Part shown: piece by piece, positions 1 through 8,479 of the stretch
Position numbering within the stretch: position 1 is the first letter of the stretch
Layout of the letters: each line of letters opens with the position of its first letter
Origin: Vibrio splendidus
GTDB lineage: Bacteria; Pseudomonadota; Gammaproteobacteria; Enterobacterales; Vibrionaceae
NCBI RefSeq assembly: GCF_002873455.1
Contig: NZ_MCUN01000014.1
Span: 40,507 to 104,506, forward strand
DNA: 64,000 nt
Direction of reading: 5' to 3'
The notes under the pieces: model-generated
Seen by the model: only the letters and a program-made list of their open reading frames with translations
What the model was told of the DNA's origin: nothing
Database searches by the model: none
Position numbers and translations under genes: made by a program

Positions 1-1
1 T

Positions 2-286
2 CGCGCTAAGTACCGTGGCATGAACAAGCGTGAGATGCGCATTGTTTCTGGAACAACTTCAGATGTACTGTGTCTAGAGAATACGATTGAACTAGAACGT
101 AGCGTGGGTGAAAACTGGCGTGGGGCAGGCCGACTATTAAACGTGTATCAATTTGCTGATAACCACGCGATTGGTTTGATGGTGCTACCAAACAACCTTG
201 ATGACGATGTTCAGCTTCGATTGACAGCACAACCTGACCAAGTGTGGAACATTCGGCCACTGCCATACAGCCTTGACGAAGAGTAA
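2..286 (+). CDS. C-terminal part of an unrecognised protein (truncated by window edge)
   Basis: The frame is open from the first bases of the window (reading R-A-K-Y-R-G-M-N-K), so the gene starts upstream. The 94 visible residues are soluble and mixed in charge, and end in an acidic [10 protein letters not shown] see no signal peptide, membrane segment or catalytic motif, and I do not recognise the family. The stop overlaps the TTG start of the YbaK-like gene, so the two are probably co-transcribed. Confidence 0.6.
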   Translation, partial: RAKYRGMNKREMRIVSGTTSDVLCLENTIELERSVGENWRGAGRLLNVYQFADNHAIGLMVLPNNLDDDVQLRLTAQPDQVWNIRPLPYSLDEE

Positions 287-752
287 CCACGTGGAAACAC
301 TGATTACACAATGGTTGGATCAACAGCAGGTGAACTATCGCCTGCTGATGCAAAGTAAACCAACCACCAGCATTGAAGAAACCGCACAAGAGCGAGGCAT
401 CGATGCCTCTCAAATGGTGAAGTGCATCCTGCTCAAAGATATGGGCAACCAATATGCATTGGCCTGTACTGCTGGTGATCGCTCTGTCGACCCCAAGAAA
501 GTACGCTCGGTACTGAATTGCCGTCGAATGACCTGTGTATCACTCGCTGATGTTGAAACGGTCACAGGGTTTAAGGCTGGGTGTGTTGGCCCTCTTGCTC
601 TAAAGAGATACATGCCGATCATTTTTGATCCTTCAATTCAAAAAAACTCGACGGTTACTATTAGCTCGGGTGATCGAATGGCTGGTGTTGCGCTGGATCC
701 CAATGATCTTATGGCCCTTTGCGCACCAATCGTTGCTGACATCAGTCGATGA
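273..752 (+). CDS. YbaK/EbsC-family aminoacyl-tRNA deacylase-like protein
   Basis: This 159-residue protein has the YbaK/ProX/INS fold pattern: a helical N-terminus, a central [20 protein letters not shown] strand region with the conserved Lys after MV, and a [14 protein letters not shown] region near residue 110. Members of this family hydrolyse mischarged aminoacyl-tRNAs in trans. The exact substrate (Cys/Pro, Ala or Thr) cannot be read from the sequence. The start is either TTG at 273, which overlaps the upstream gene, or GTG at 291 (V-E-T-L-I-T). The GTG is equally plausible because the residues before VETL look non-conserved. A terminator near 1000 lies about 250 bases downstream. Confidence 0.75.
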   Translation: MTKSNHVETLITQWLDQQQVNYRLLMQSKPTTSIEETAQERGIDASQMVKCILLKDMGNQYALACTAGDRSVDPKKVRSVLNCRRMTCVSLADVETVTGFKAGCVGPLALKRYMPIIFDPSIQKNSTVTISSGDRMAGVALDPNDLMALCAPIVADISR

Positions 753-878
753 TCTTTTCGATCGCGTCATCGTCCGCAAACTTCAGTACAACTTCTCATT
801 GAATACATTTTTAGTGTGAAGTTCGTCATAAGAAGAACATGCCAGCAGTAAATAGTTACTCAAAATAAAAGCATAAGT

Positions 879-1024
879 AGTCACAGGGGTGGATTTACGT
901 TATTGTAAATTTACTGACTAGCTTTTAAGCAAATCAGTACAAGTGAATCCACTGAGTAACATCAGTATCCACTTTTGTGTAATGCATCTGTGACTATTCG
1001 CCCGTTTTAGACGGGCTTTTTTTT
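879..1024 (+). ncRNA. candidate structured RNA / 3'-UTR-derived sRNA ending in a terminator
   Basis: No ORF lies here, but the sequence nests three perfect helices. AGTCACAG (879-886) pairs with CTGTGACT (988-995), GTGGATT (889-895) with AATCCAC (946-952), and TACTGA (912-917) with TCAGTA (934-939). A strong Rho-independent terminator (1000-1024) follows directly. Nested complementarity plus a terminator is what a small RNA or a processed 3' UTR of the upstream operon would show. I do not recognise the family and see no clear promoter of its own. Confidence 0.35.
1000..1024 (+). terminator. Rho-independent terminator
   Basis: GCCCGT-TTTAG-ACGGGC hairpin followed by eight or more T residues. 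Confidence 0.85.
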
Positions 1025-1313
1025 ATCAAAAATTTACAATTTGATTACACAAACAAAAAAATCCCGCCTATTCTTATACTTGTAACATTATCACTGCTTA
1101 ATACCAGACAGGAAAGTTCACAGCAGTTCACTACTCAGTATTATTTTGGGGAGGAGCTCACGTAAAAATAGATATTTACTGAAGAAAGTGCTTAGAACAG
1201 CACAAATATCTAATTAACGTCAACTCTACTGCATATTACTCCATGCGTATCACAATTATCATCTCGGAGTTTTTCTATAATATGCAGGCTAGGTAAATAT
1301 AAGGATAATTAAA

Positions 1314-1520
1314 ATGAGACTGTTTAAGCGCTATACACCGAGTATGATTGCTAAGCATGTAAGTCGACTTTTCAAAGGACGAATCTACATTTACGGTGTA
1401 GGAAAATTTGAGTTTGATAACGGTAAACTCGTACTGCCAGACCGAGCAGAAAAACGACACTTTAAGACAGTAAAAGAAATAAATAGTGAAATCATGAAAC
1501 TACGCTGCGCATACGCATGA
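1314..1520 (+). CDS. ytfK: YtfK/DUF1107 family protein
   Basis: This 68-residue protein matches the YtfK (DUF1107) pattern along its whole length: MRLFKRYTPSMIAKHV, then LFKGRIYIYGVGKFEFDNGKL, then a conserved ExNxxI/VMxL C-terminal helix. In E. coli, YtfK stimulates (p)ppGpp synthesis by SpoT during phosphate or fatty-acid starvation. The same role is expected here, as an inference from the family. AAGGA sits about 9 bases before the ATG. The gene stands alone between two terminators, with about 290 bases of untranslated sequence upstream. Confidence 0.88.
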   Translation: MRLFKRYTPSMIAKHVSRLFKGRIYIYGVGKFEFDNGKLVLPDRAEKRHFKTVKEINSEIMKLRCAYA

Positions 1521-1546
1521 CTTGATTACCTACAGAATTAAAAACA

Positions 1547-1577
1547 AAAAGGGTTGGCATAATGCCAACCCTTTTTT
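1547..1577 (+). terminator. Rho-independent terminator of ytfK
   Basis: GGGTTGGCAT/ATGCCAACCC hairpin with a run of T; the A-rich 5' flank means it could also serve the reverse strand. Confidence 0.85.
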
Positions 1578-1655
1578 CGTATTCGTGATGCAGTAAATTA
1601 CGGTTAGTTATCAGATACCAGTTAATGGCTGTCAACAGCAGCGCATCACTCTCGA

Positions 1656-2879
1656 CTATCGATGCGTAACTGGACGCTTGGCTAGATCAGGAAGATTGCC
1701 TGACAAACCCAGAGCTCGCTTCATGATCTCATCTTTCGCACCCGGTAATTGACCAGCGAGTTTCATACCAATACCGCGAATCAGCTTCTTGGCTGGGTTA
1801 TCGCCTTCAAACAGATCTTTAAAGCCCTGCATTGAAGCAATCATCTTCGCCGCCTCAGCTTTTCTCCAGCGTTCATAACCACGAAGATTACGTTTAGTAC
1901 CAATGTCCTCGCCAGCAGCCCATAGCGTTAACAGTTCTTGCGCTAAGCTTGCTGCGTCTAATAGGCCAAGGTTCACGCCTTGCCCTGCTAACGGGTGAAT
2001 CGTATGAGCAGCATCACCAACCAAAGCGACACGCTCTACAGCAAAGTCACGTGCATAACGCATGCGCAGTGGGAAGGCAAAACGCTCACCAACCACTTCA
2101 CATAAACCAAGTTTTGAGTCGAACTCAGCCGTTAGCTGCTTATTAAAATCAGCATCCGACATTGATACAAGCTTCTCGGCACGATTAGGCTCCGTAGACC
2201 AAACGATCGAGCTCATGTGGCTTGGCTGCATTGGTAGGAATGCCAATGGCCCTTGTGGTGTGAATATCTGACGAGCAACGCTGTGGTGTTGCTCTGTGGT
2301 CTTAATATTCGCGACAATCGCGCTGTGTCCGTAATCCCAATGTGTTAATGGAATATCTTGTTGTTTGCGAACCCAAGAGTTTGCGCCGTCCGCTCCAACA
2401 ACCAACTTAGCGGTCAATGCTTGGCCATTATCTAGCGTTAGCCATGCTTCGCTTTCACCAATCGCCATCGTTTTGCACGTCGCGGGCATGTACAGGCTGA
2501 CATTATCTTGCTTCTTCACCTGATCAAGCAGCGCGAGTTGAATCACACGGTTCTCAACAATATGACCGAGATTCGGCTGAGCCAAACGTGTCGAGTCAAA
2601 CTCAATACGAGCAAAGCTATCTTGTTCCCACACCTCCATCGCTTGATAAGGTGCTGCACGTCTTTGTTCAATGCCTTGCCATGCGCCTAGGTTACGAAGA
2701 ATCACTTCACTAGAGCGGCTCAATGCCGACACACGCACATCAGGCAATTCGCTAAGCCCTTCACTGGGTGCCCTGCCTTCAATGACGGCAATTCTTAAGT
2801 CACTGTCTTTCAACGCAGCAGCAAGCGCTAGGCCAACCATGCCTCCACCAACAATCGCGATATCAACACTTTGCATCAT
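1656..2879 (-). CDS. ubiI: 2-octaprenylphenol hydroxylase UbiI (VisC), FAD-dependent
   Basis: UbiI adds the C5 hydroxyl group in aerobic ubiquinone synthesis. The 407-residue protein opens with an FAD Rossmann motif (DIAIVGGGMVGLALA, residues 6-20), has the mid-protein VVGADGANSWVR motif, and has the second FAD motif RVALVGDAAHTIHPLAGQGVNLGLLDAA. These are the three signatures of the UbiH/UbiF/VisC family. NSWVR, and the MEVWEQDSFARIEF and GMQGFKDLF segments, match E. coli VisC better than UbiF. It starts 12 bases after the ubiH stop, so the two are translated from one mRNA. Two adjacent ATGs exist (MMQSVD); the E. coli protein begins at MQSVD. Confidence 0.92.
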   Translation of the reverse strand: MMQSVDIAIVGGGMVGLALAAALKDSDLRIAVIEGRAPSEGLSELPDVRVSALSRSSEVILRNLGAWQGIEQRRAAPYQAMEVWEQDSFARIEFDSTRLAQPNLGHIVENRVIQLALLDQVKKQDNVSLYMPATCKTMAIGESEAWLTLDNGQALTAKLVVGADGANSWVRKQQDIPLTHWDYGHSAIVANIKTTEQHHSVARQIFTPQGPLAFLPMQPSHMSSIVWSTEPNRAEKLVSMSDADFNKQLTAEFDSKLGLCEVVGERFAFPLRMRYARDFAVERVALVGDAAHTIHPLAGQGVNLGLLDAASLAQELLTLWAAGEDIGTKRNLRGYERWRKAEAAKMIASMQGFKDLFEGDNPAKKLIRGIGMKLAGQLPGAKDEIMKRALGLSGNLPDLAKRPVTHR

Positions 2880-2891
2880 TATTTTTCTACC

Positions 2892-4070
2892 TTATCTTTC
2901 TACTAGGCCAAGCGTATGACGCAAAAGTGGACCTTTAAGTGGTGGAAGGTTATCAATTACGGCTAACCCAAGGTTTCGCCCAATGCGAGCGGTCAAAAAA
3001 TCATTTGAGAACAGATGGACTAGGCTTGATGTCAGCGTAATCGTCGTGTCTCTATCTTGTTCTCTACGCTTTCTAAAATTGACAAGACCATTGTAACGTC
3101 CCACATCATCTAGCTGGGTACACAACTCTTCCGCCAAGGAAGCCACATCACGGATACCAAGATTAAAGCCTTGCCCCGCAATAGGGTGAAGCGTTTGAGC
3201 AGCATTACCAACAATGGCAAATCTATGAGATATATTCTGCTTGCGATGACGAAGGATCAGTGGGTAACTCGCACGTTTGCCGACTTTTGCTAATCGGCCA
3301 AGTCGCCAACCAAAGTCATTCTGCAACTGCTCAAGAAATTCATTGTCGTTTAGCGTCATCACTTTTTGCGCTTGATCCGGTGACAAACACCAAACCAGCG
3401 ACAAACGGTTATCACTCATCGGTAATAGAGCGACTGGCCCATGATGAGTAAAACGCTCAAATGCTCGACCTTGATGGAGTTCACTCGCCACGATATTGGT
3501 AATCACAGCAACTTGTTCAAAGTCATGCTCACTCAATGAGATATTGAGTTGCTGACAACAGGTTGAGATAGCACCGTCAGCTGCAACCAATAACTTAGTT
3601 GTTACTGTTTGCCCACTTGTCAGTTCAATCGTCGTTTGCAACTCTTCACGTTCGACTTTACTGACTGACTCAGGGCAAAGCATCGTAATTGCAGCTTCTG
3701 ATTCAAGCTTCTGCTGATAGATTCGCCCCACATCCGCCAACTCGACCACATAGCCAAGCGCATCAACAGCAAGCTCTTCGCTGTAGATGTCCGTCATTCC
3801 GGCATGCCCTCTATCCGAAACATGGATATCTTTAATTGGGGTCGCGACTGGAGCGATAGATTGCCAAAGGTGCAAAGAATCGAGGATCTGCACAGTGCCA
3901 TAAGACAAAGCAATCGAACGAGAATCAAAACCAGGGTGAGCTTGATGATCAACCTGATAAGGCTCTACTACCGCGATCGATAGTGAACCTTGACTGAGGT
4001 GATTCAGAGCAAGGGCTAAGGTCGCCCCTGCCATTGCGCCACCAGCAATTACAACATCATACTGAGCCAT
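2892..4070 (-). CDS. ubiH: 2-octaprenyl-6-methoxyphenol hydroxylase UbiH
   Basis: UbiH hydroxylates C1 of the ubiquinone ring. This 392-residue FAD monooxygenase shows YDVVIAGGAMAGATLALAL at the N-terminus, FDSRSIALSYGT near residue 50, LVAADGAIS in the middle, and FAIVGNAAQTLHPIAGQGFNLGIRDVASLAEEL near residue 290. The usual GDAAH reads GNAAQ here, a variant seen in UbiH proteins. It lies between ygfB and ubiI. In E. coli pepP sits between ygfB and ubiH; here ygfB is followed after 24 bases by ubiH. Confidence 0.93.
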   Translation of the reverse strand: MAQYDVVIAGGAMAGATLALALNHLSQGSLSIAVVEPYQVDHQAHPGFDSRSIALSYGTVQILDSLHLWQSIAPVATPIKDIHVSDRGHAGMTDIYSEELAVDALGYVVELADVGRIYQQKLESEAAITMLCPESVSKVEREELQTTIELTSGQTVTTKLLVAADGAISTCCQQLNISLSEHDFEQVAVITNIVASELHQGRAFERFTHHGPVALLPMSDNRLSLVWCLSPDQAQKVMTLNDNEFLEQLQNDFGWRLGRLAKVGKRASYPLILRHRKQNISHRFAIVGNAAQTLHPIAGQGFNLGIRDVASLAEELCTQLDDVGRYNGLVNFRKRREQDRDTTITLTSSLVHLFSNDFLTARIGRNLGLAVIDNLPPLKGPLLRHTLGLVER

Positions 4071-4094
4071 TATAACCTCAAACCGACAAGCGGA

Positions 4095-4670
4095 TTAATG
4101 AATGGTTGGAGCCGCATCTTCAGATGGGCGTGCACCGAATTCAGCATGAATGGTTAGTGCACACGCTTTTACGTGTTCAATAACGTGCTCTAGAAGCTGC
4201 GCTTGCTCTTCCATATCATCTTCTTCATCGATACCCAGTTTTGCCATCTCTTCAAGATCAGCCAAAGCTTCTTTGGTACCGTCAGACGCTTTATTCAATT
4301 GAGCGCCAACCAAGCCTAAGCCAGAAATAAAGTGGTTAATCCAATCAGACACGCCGTCCGCAAGATCAAACAAGCTTGCGCTTGCGTCTTCGTCCGGCAA
4401 CAACATAGACAGCTCCATGCCTGAACCTGTGATTTCGCTGGTCGTTACTTTTAGCGTTGCTTCCGCAAGCGTTAATGCGCGATCTGGCCAGCCCATACCT
4501 TCATTGGTGTAATCAAAGATCAGTGGTTGCCAGCTTTTATCTGCCAGGTTTAAGCCTCCGCTCAACATACCCGTTAATAAACCATGCATCTCAGCAGGGT
4601 TTACGGCTAGGCTTGCCGATTGAAGTTCAGTCGCAACCGTTAGGTAGTCAGGTAAAGTCGTTTCGCTCAT
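4095..4670 (-). CDS. ygfB: YgfB/UPF0149 family protein
   Basis: This 191-residue acidic all-helical protein has the UPF0149 hallmarks: [12 protein letters not shown] near residue 30, [19 protein letters not shown] near residue 105, and [28 protein letters not shown] at the C-terminus. The biochemical role is not firmly established; in Pseudomonas a YgfB protein affects regulation of the amidase AmpDh3. It heads the ygfB-ubiH-ubiI unit, transcribed away from zapA as in E. coli. Confidence 0.9.
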   Translation of the reverse strand: MSETTLPDYLTVATELQSASLAVNPAEMHGLLTGMLSGGLNLADKSWQPLIFDYTNEGMGWPDRALTLAEATLKVTTSEITGSGMELSMLLPDEDASASLFDLADGVSDWINHFISGLGLVGAQLNKASDGTKEALADLEEMAKLGIDEEDDMEEQAQLLEHVIEHVKACALTIHAEFGARPSEDAAPTIH

Positions 4671-4977
4671 CAGATAGCTCGCTCAGTTATTCTTTATATC
4701 GATAGTATAATCGTACCACTTCACCCCAATTCTGATAAGCATCGATCCTGAGCAATTGAAGGATGACTGACTACCAATTGTTCAATTTGCTGAATTACTG
4801 TGTGCTCAAGCTCTCATTTACAAACAGTCACTCTGAAAAGCTTGAATCTTAATAGCGGTTTACCTATAGTTTCTCCCTCAGAGGAGATTGCTTCCTCATC
4901 GGTACTTGCACTTTTTCTTTGTAACAAAATGATAAAGAGCAATAGCCTTAAATAGTGCGTTAAAGAGTTCATCCATC
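4671..4977. promoter_or_regulatory. divergent promoter region ygfB / zapA
   Basis: 307 bases with no ORF between divergently transcribed ygfB and zapA. It must hold both promoters. I see AT-rich stretches but no confident -35/-10 pair, and a GAGGAGATTGCTTCCTC partial inverted repeat near 4880. Confidence 0.5.
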
Positions 4978-5286
4978 ATGAGTAATCAAGCGGTAGACGT
5001 TGAAATATTAGGAAAACTGACTCGAGTTAATTGTCCCCCAGGGCAAGAAGAGTCATTGATTGCAGCGGCGGCCGATCTTGATAATCGATTGAAAGAGATG
5101 GCTGAACGTACTAAGGTAACCAATGAAGTGAAGCTGCTAACGATCGCAGCTCTGAACATTTGCTATGAATTACAAACCAAGAAGTTTGAAGCAAATGATG
5201 AACAAAACGCACTGACCGAGCGAATGGAACAGCTCACGACATCACTTTCAGATGTCCTCAGTAAAGTTAAGCACGGACAGCAATAG
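4978..5286 (+). CDS. zapA: cell division protein ZapA
   Basis: ZapA binds and cross-links FtsZ protofilaments at mid-cell. The 102-residue protein has the N-terminal VDVEILGKLTRVNCPPGQEESLIAAAADLD globular part and a C-terminal coiled coil (about residues 55-98), the usual ZapA design and length. It is followed directly by 6S RNA and fau, the same zapA-ssrS-fau order as E. coli. Confidence 0.95.
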   Translation: MSNQAVDVEILGKLTRVNCPPGQEESLIAAAADLDNRLKEMAERTKVTNEVKLLTIAALNICYELQTKKFEANDEQNALTERMEQLTTSLSDVLSKVKHGQQ

Positions 5287-5298
5287 CGTACACAAAAT

Positions 5299-5483
5299 TT
5301 ACCCTGGAGTGTTTGTCAGAGGATTCACGTCCCCGAGCCGATAAGCAATCCCTAAGGGTTAGTACTTGAGTGCTATTGAGCATGCTCGGCCCGCCGAGAA
5401 GCCTACGGTAATCATTGCTGATCCGCCTTGAACTCGCTGGTTCAAGGGCCATCTATTCTCAACGGCACTTTGGGGTATCCCTT
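5299..5483 (+). ncRNA. ssrS: 6S RNA
   Basis: This lies between zapA and fau, the conserved position. The strongly conserved segments GAGCATGCTCGG, GAGAAGCC (about 5383-5404) and CCTTGAAC...GGTTCAAGGG (about 5427-5450) match E. coli 6S RNA. The terminal helix closes between TACCC (5300-5304) and GGGTA (5473-5477). Length is about 184 nt as in E. coli. 6S RNA mimics an open promoter and sequesters sigma70 RNA polymerase in stationary phase. Ends are estimated to within a few bases. Confidence 0.92.
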
Positions 5484-5486
5484 CTT

Positions 5487-6086
5487 ATGAAGACGCTCAC
5501 ACGCAGCGAATTTCGCAAACAGATCCGTATCAAACGCAATACCTTATCTGGCGACCAACAAACCCAATCCGGTATAAACTTAGTTAAGCAGTGCTCTCAG
5601 CTTGATGAGATTCAGTCAGCTCAACATATCGCCCTCTATATTTCCATTGATGGCGAACTCGATACCCAGCCTTTAATTGAATGGTTATGGGGGCAAGGCA
5701 AGCAAACTTATTTACCAGTATTACACCCCTTCTCTGCCGGACATCTGCTGTTTCTACATTACTCACCAACCACACCCACTGTTTTGAATAAGTACGGCAT
5801 TGTCGAACCTCAGCTCAATCAGATGCTGGTCAAACCTTGTCAGCAACTCGATCTCATTCTGACTCCCCTTGTAGGCTTTGACTCTCAAGGGCATCGCTTA
5901 GGCATGGGCGGCGGATATTACGATCGTACCTTGGCTCGATGGTTTGAGACTGGTGAAGGCGCAACGCCAATTGGTTTGGCTCATGATTGCCAGCATGTCG
6001 ATACACTGCCAATTGAAGAATGGGACATTCCGTTACCTAAAATCGTGACTCCGAGTAAGACTTGGCAATGGGAAAACAACCATTAA
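5487..6086 (+). CDS. fau: 5-formyltetrahydrofolate cyclo-ligase
   Basis: This enzyme converts 5-formyl-THF to 5,10-methenyl-THF with ATP. The 199-residue protein begins MKTLTRSEFRKQIRIKRNTLS, with the family's basic N-terminal KRxxL motif. It carries the signature LTPLVGFDSQGHRLGMGGGYYDR near residue 135 for nucleotide/folate binding. The longer frame from 5415 would read into 6S RNA, so the ATG at 5487 right after ssrS is chosen. In E. coli the ssrS-fau transcript gives both 6S RNA and this mRNA. Confidence 0.93.
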   Translation: MKTLTRSEFRKQIRIKRNTLSGDQQTQSGINLVKQCSQLDEIQSAQHIALYISIDGELDTQPLIEWLWGQGKQTYLPVLHPFSAGHLLFLHYSPTTPTVLNKYGIVEPQLNQMLVKPCQQLDLILTPLVGFDSQGHRLGMGGGYYDRTLARWFETGEGATPIGLAHDCQHVDTLPIEEWDIPLPKIVTPSKTWQWENNH

Positions 6087-6091
6087 AGCGC

Positions 6092-6179
6092 TATAATCCC
6101 GCCGCAAACGTTAACCTCGATATGCAAACGCTAACCCAATATCTAAACGTTAACTTCATCATTACGCAAACGATTAATT
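6092..6179 (+). promoter_or_regulatory. rpiA promoter with four tandem PurR-like (LacI-family) boxes
   Basis: A TATAAT (6092-6097) is followed by four copies of a CAAACG-type box at 6102-6117, 6122-6137, 6141-6156 and 6164-6179, spaced 20, 19 and 23 bases centre to centre. Against the PurR consensus (ACGCAAACGTTTNCNT) the first and fourth match 12 of 14 fixed positions by my count; the second and third are weaker. This would place a repressor over the start region of rpiA. The -35 element is unclear. Confidence 0.5.
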
Positions 6180-6210
6180 CAAAGTACAAGACCTTATTCA
6201 GGAGAATGGC

Positions 6211-6867
6211 ATGACTCAAGATGAAATGAAAAAAGCAGCTGGCTGGGCAGCACTTCAATATGTTGAAGAAGGCAGCATTGTAGGTGTAGGTACAGGCTCT
6301 ACAGTAAATCACTTCATCGACGCACTAGGCACAATGAAAGAAAAAATCAAAGGTGCGGTTTCAAGTTCTGTAGCCTCTACTGAAAAACTAGAAGCGCTGG
6401 AAATCAAAGTATTTGAGTGTAATGACGTATTCAAGTTAGACATCTATGTTGATGGCGCAGATGAGATCAACGGTTCGCGCGACATGATCAAAGGCGGCGG
6501 TGCTGCTTTGACTCGTGAAAAAATCGTAGCGGCTATCTCTGATAAGTTTATTTGTATTGTTGACGGTACTAAAGCAGTTGATGTGTTGGGTAAATTCCCA
6601 CTGCCTGTTGAAGTTATCCCAATGGCACGTTCATATGTTGCACGTGAACTAGTAAAGCTTGGTGGTGACCCAGTTTACCGCGAAGGTTGCACAACCGATA
6701 ACGGCAACGTAATCCTAGATGTGTACGGCATGGCAATCGAAAATCCGAAACAACTAGAAGATATCATCAACGGTATTGCTGGCGTAGTTACGGTTGGCCT
6801 ATTTGCTCACCGTGGTGCTGATGTGGTTATCACAGGCACACCTGAAGGTGCAAAAATTGAAGAATAA
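6211..6867 (+). CDS. rpiA: ribose-5-phosphate isomerase A
   Basis: RpiA interconverts ribose-5-P and ribulose-5-P in the pentose phosphate pathway. The 218-residue protein shows [16 protein letters not shown] (phosphate loop, residues 24-39), DGADEIN (about residues 87-93, catalytic acidic residues), and [13 protein letters not shown] (general-base region). AGGAGAA precedes the ATG. A dedicated terminator follows, and a strong -10 plus tandem operator-like boxes precede it, so it is probably its own transcription unit. Confidence 0.96.
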   Translation: MTQDEMKKAAGWAALQYVEEGSIVGVGTGSTVNHFIDALGTMKEKIKGAVSSSVASTEKLEALEIKVFECNDVFKLDIYVDGADEINGSRDMIKGGGAALTREKIVAAISDKFICIVDGTKAVDVLGKFPLPVEVIPMARSYVARELVKLGGDPVYREGCTTDNGNVILDVYGMAIENPKQLEDIINGIAGVVTVGLFAHRGADVVITGTPEGAKIEE

Positions 6868-6905
6868 ATAATAGAAGATTGAGTTTTTCTGTTACTTCAT
6901 TACAT

Positions 6906-6933
6906 ACGGTGCCCAAGGGCGCCGTTTTTTTTT
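6906..6933 (+). terminator. Rho-independent terminator of rpiA
   Basis: ACGGTGCCC-AA-GGGCGCCGT hairpin followed by about nine T residues. Confidence 0.88.
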
Positions 6934-7022
6934 GCTTTTCGCCTGTAAAATTATGTCTTATTCCGTAATTTTCTTACCCAAAACATTTTTTTTTTGTTAC
7001 TTTATTGTTCAGAAGACGCACA

Positions 7023-7038
7023 GGGAAAACGTTTGTCT
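7023..7038. promoter_or_regulatory. PurR-like box upstream of serA
   Basis: The palindromic core AAACGTTT (7027-7034) is flanked by bases that match the PurR consensus at about 11 of 14 fixed positions on the reverse strand. It lies about 95 bases before the serA ATG. Similar boxes precede rpiA and tkt. Confidence 0.35.
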
Positions 7039-7129
7039 CCTGACAAAATGGTGAATAAGTTCCTCTTTTAGCCGTTTTGTAGCACGTGCGCCGCATTTGC
7101 CCAACCTTTCCATTTTAAGGACGAGAACA

Positions 7130-8359
7130 ATGGCCAAAGTTTCACTGGAAAAAGAAAAAATTAAAATTCTACTTCTAGAGGGTCTTCACCCTTCTTCTGT
7201 AGAAGTACTGCAAGCCGCTGGTTACACCAATATTGAGTACCATAAAGGCTCACTACCTGAAGATGAACTTCTTGAAGCAGTGAAAGATGCTCATTTCATT
7301 GGTATCCGTTCTCGCACCAACATCTCCCAAGAAGTTATTGATGCAGCAGAAAAGCTAGTTGCAGTCGGTTGTTTCTGTATTGGTACTAACCAAGTTAACC
7401 TTCAAGCGGCAGCAAAGCGCGGTATCCCTGTTTTCAATGCACCGTTCTCAAATACTCGAAGCGTTGCTGAGCTGGTTCTTGGTCAAGTTCTATTGCTACT
7501 ACGCGGTATCCCAGAGAAGAATGCTCTTGCTCACCGTGGTATCTGGAAAAAGAGTGCTGACAACTCTTACGAAGCTCGTGGTAAGCGTTTAGGTATCATC
7601 GGTTACGGTCACATTGGTACTCAGCTGGGTATTATTGCTGAAAACCTTGGTATGCGTGTTTACTTTTACGATATCGAAAACAAACTGTCTTTGGGTAACG
7701 CAACTCAAGTTCACACTATGACTGACTTGCTGAACAAGTGTGACGTGATCTCTTTGCACGTACCTGAAACCAATGAAACGAAGAACATGATGGGTAAAGA
7801 AGAGTTCGAGCGCATGAAGCCTGGTTCTATCTTTATCAATGCAGCACGTGGCACGGTAGTCGATATCCCAGCTCTGTGCGGCGCTCTAGATTCTGGTCAC
7901 CTTTCAGGTGCAGCAATCGATGTATTCCCAACGGAACCAAAAACCAATGCTGACCCATTTGAGTCACCATTGATGCAGTTCGATAACGTGATCCTAACGC
8001 CTCACGTGGGTGGTTCAACTCAGGAAGCACAAGAAAACATCGGTGTTGAAGTAGCAGGTAAGCTTGCAAAATACTCTGATAATGGCTCAACGCTATCAAG
8101 TGTTAACTTCCCAGAAGTATCATTGCCACTGCATACAGGTGCTTCTCGCCTGCTGCACATTCACGAAAACCGTCCGGGTATCCTAACTCAAATTAACACC
8201 ATCTTCGCAGAAGAAGGGATTAACATTGCAGGTCAGTACTTACAGACTGCAGCAGATATGGGTTATGTGGTTATTGATGTAGAAGCAAATCGTTCAGAAG
8301 AAGCATTGCTTAAACTGAAAGAGATCGAAGGCACAATTCGTGCTCGTCTACTTCACTAA
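7130..8359 (+). CDS. serA: D-3-phosphoglycerate dehydrogenase
   Basis: SerA catalyses the first step of serine synthesis with NAD. The 409-residue protein starts MAKVSLEKEKIKILLLEG (ATG at 7130 with AAGGA 9 bases upstream; an upstream in-frame start is not needed). It contains RSRTNI (substrate Arg), GIIGYGHIGTQLG (NAD fold, about residues 159-171), NAARGTVVD, and the catalytic His in LTPHVGGSTQEAQENI. The C-terminal ACT domain (about residues 335-409, RLLHIHENRPGILTQIN) is the serine feedback site. Confidence 0.97.
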   Translation: MAKVSLEKEKIKILLLEGLHPSSVEVLQAAGYTNIEYHKGSLPEDELLEAVKDAHFIGIRSRTNISQEVIDAAEKLVAVGCFCIGTNQVNLQAAAKRGIPVFNAPFSNTRSVAELVLGQVLLLLRGIPEKNALAHRGIWKKSADNSYEARGKRLGIIGYGHIGTQLGIIAENLGMRVYFYDIENKLSLGNATQVHTMTDLLNKCDVISLHVPETNETKNMMGKEEFERMKPGSIFINAARGTVVDIPALCGALDSGHLSGAAIDVFPTEPKTNADPFESPLMQFDNVILTPHVGGSTQEAQENIGVEVAGKLAKYSDNGSTLSSVNFPEVSLPLHTGASRLLHIHENRPGILTQINTIFAEEGINIAGQYLQTAADMGYVVIDVEANRSEEALLKLKEIEGTIRARLLH

Positions 8360-8388
8360 TCATCGAATTAGATCATAAGTAAAAATAG

Positions 8389-8417
8389 AAAAGGCTCTCG
8401 TAATGAGAGCCTTTTTA
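8389..8417 (+). terminator. Rho-independent terminator of serA
   Basis: AAGGCTCTC-GTAAT-GAGAGCCTTTTT hairpin with a T run. Confidence 0.9.
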
Positions 8418-8479
8418 GTGTTTGGCCTACTGTAGGTAAATAGATCATGATGATCTAATCCCTCTCTGAAGTGTGTTCA

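Noticed and set aside
1030..1313. Additional small gene upstream of ytfK
   Set aside because: No frame with start, ribosome site and sensible composition; treated as leader sequence.
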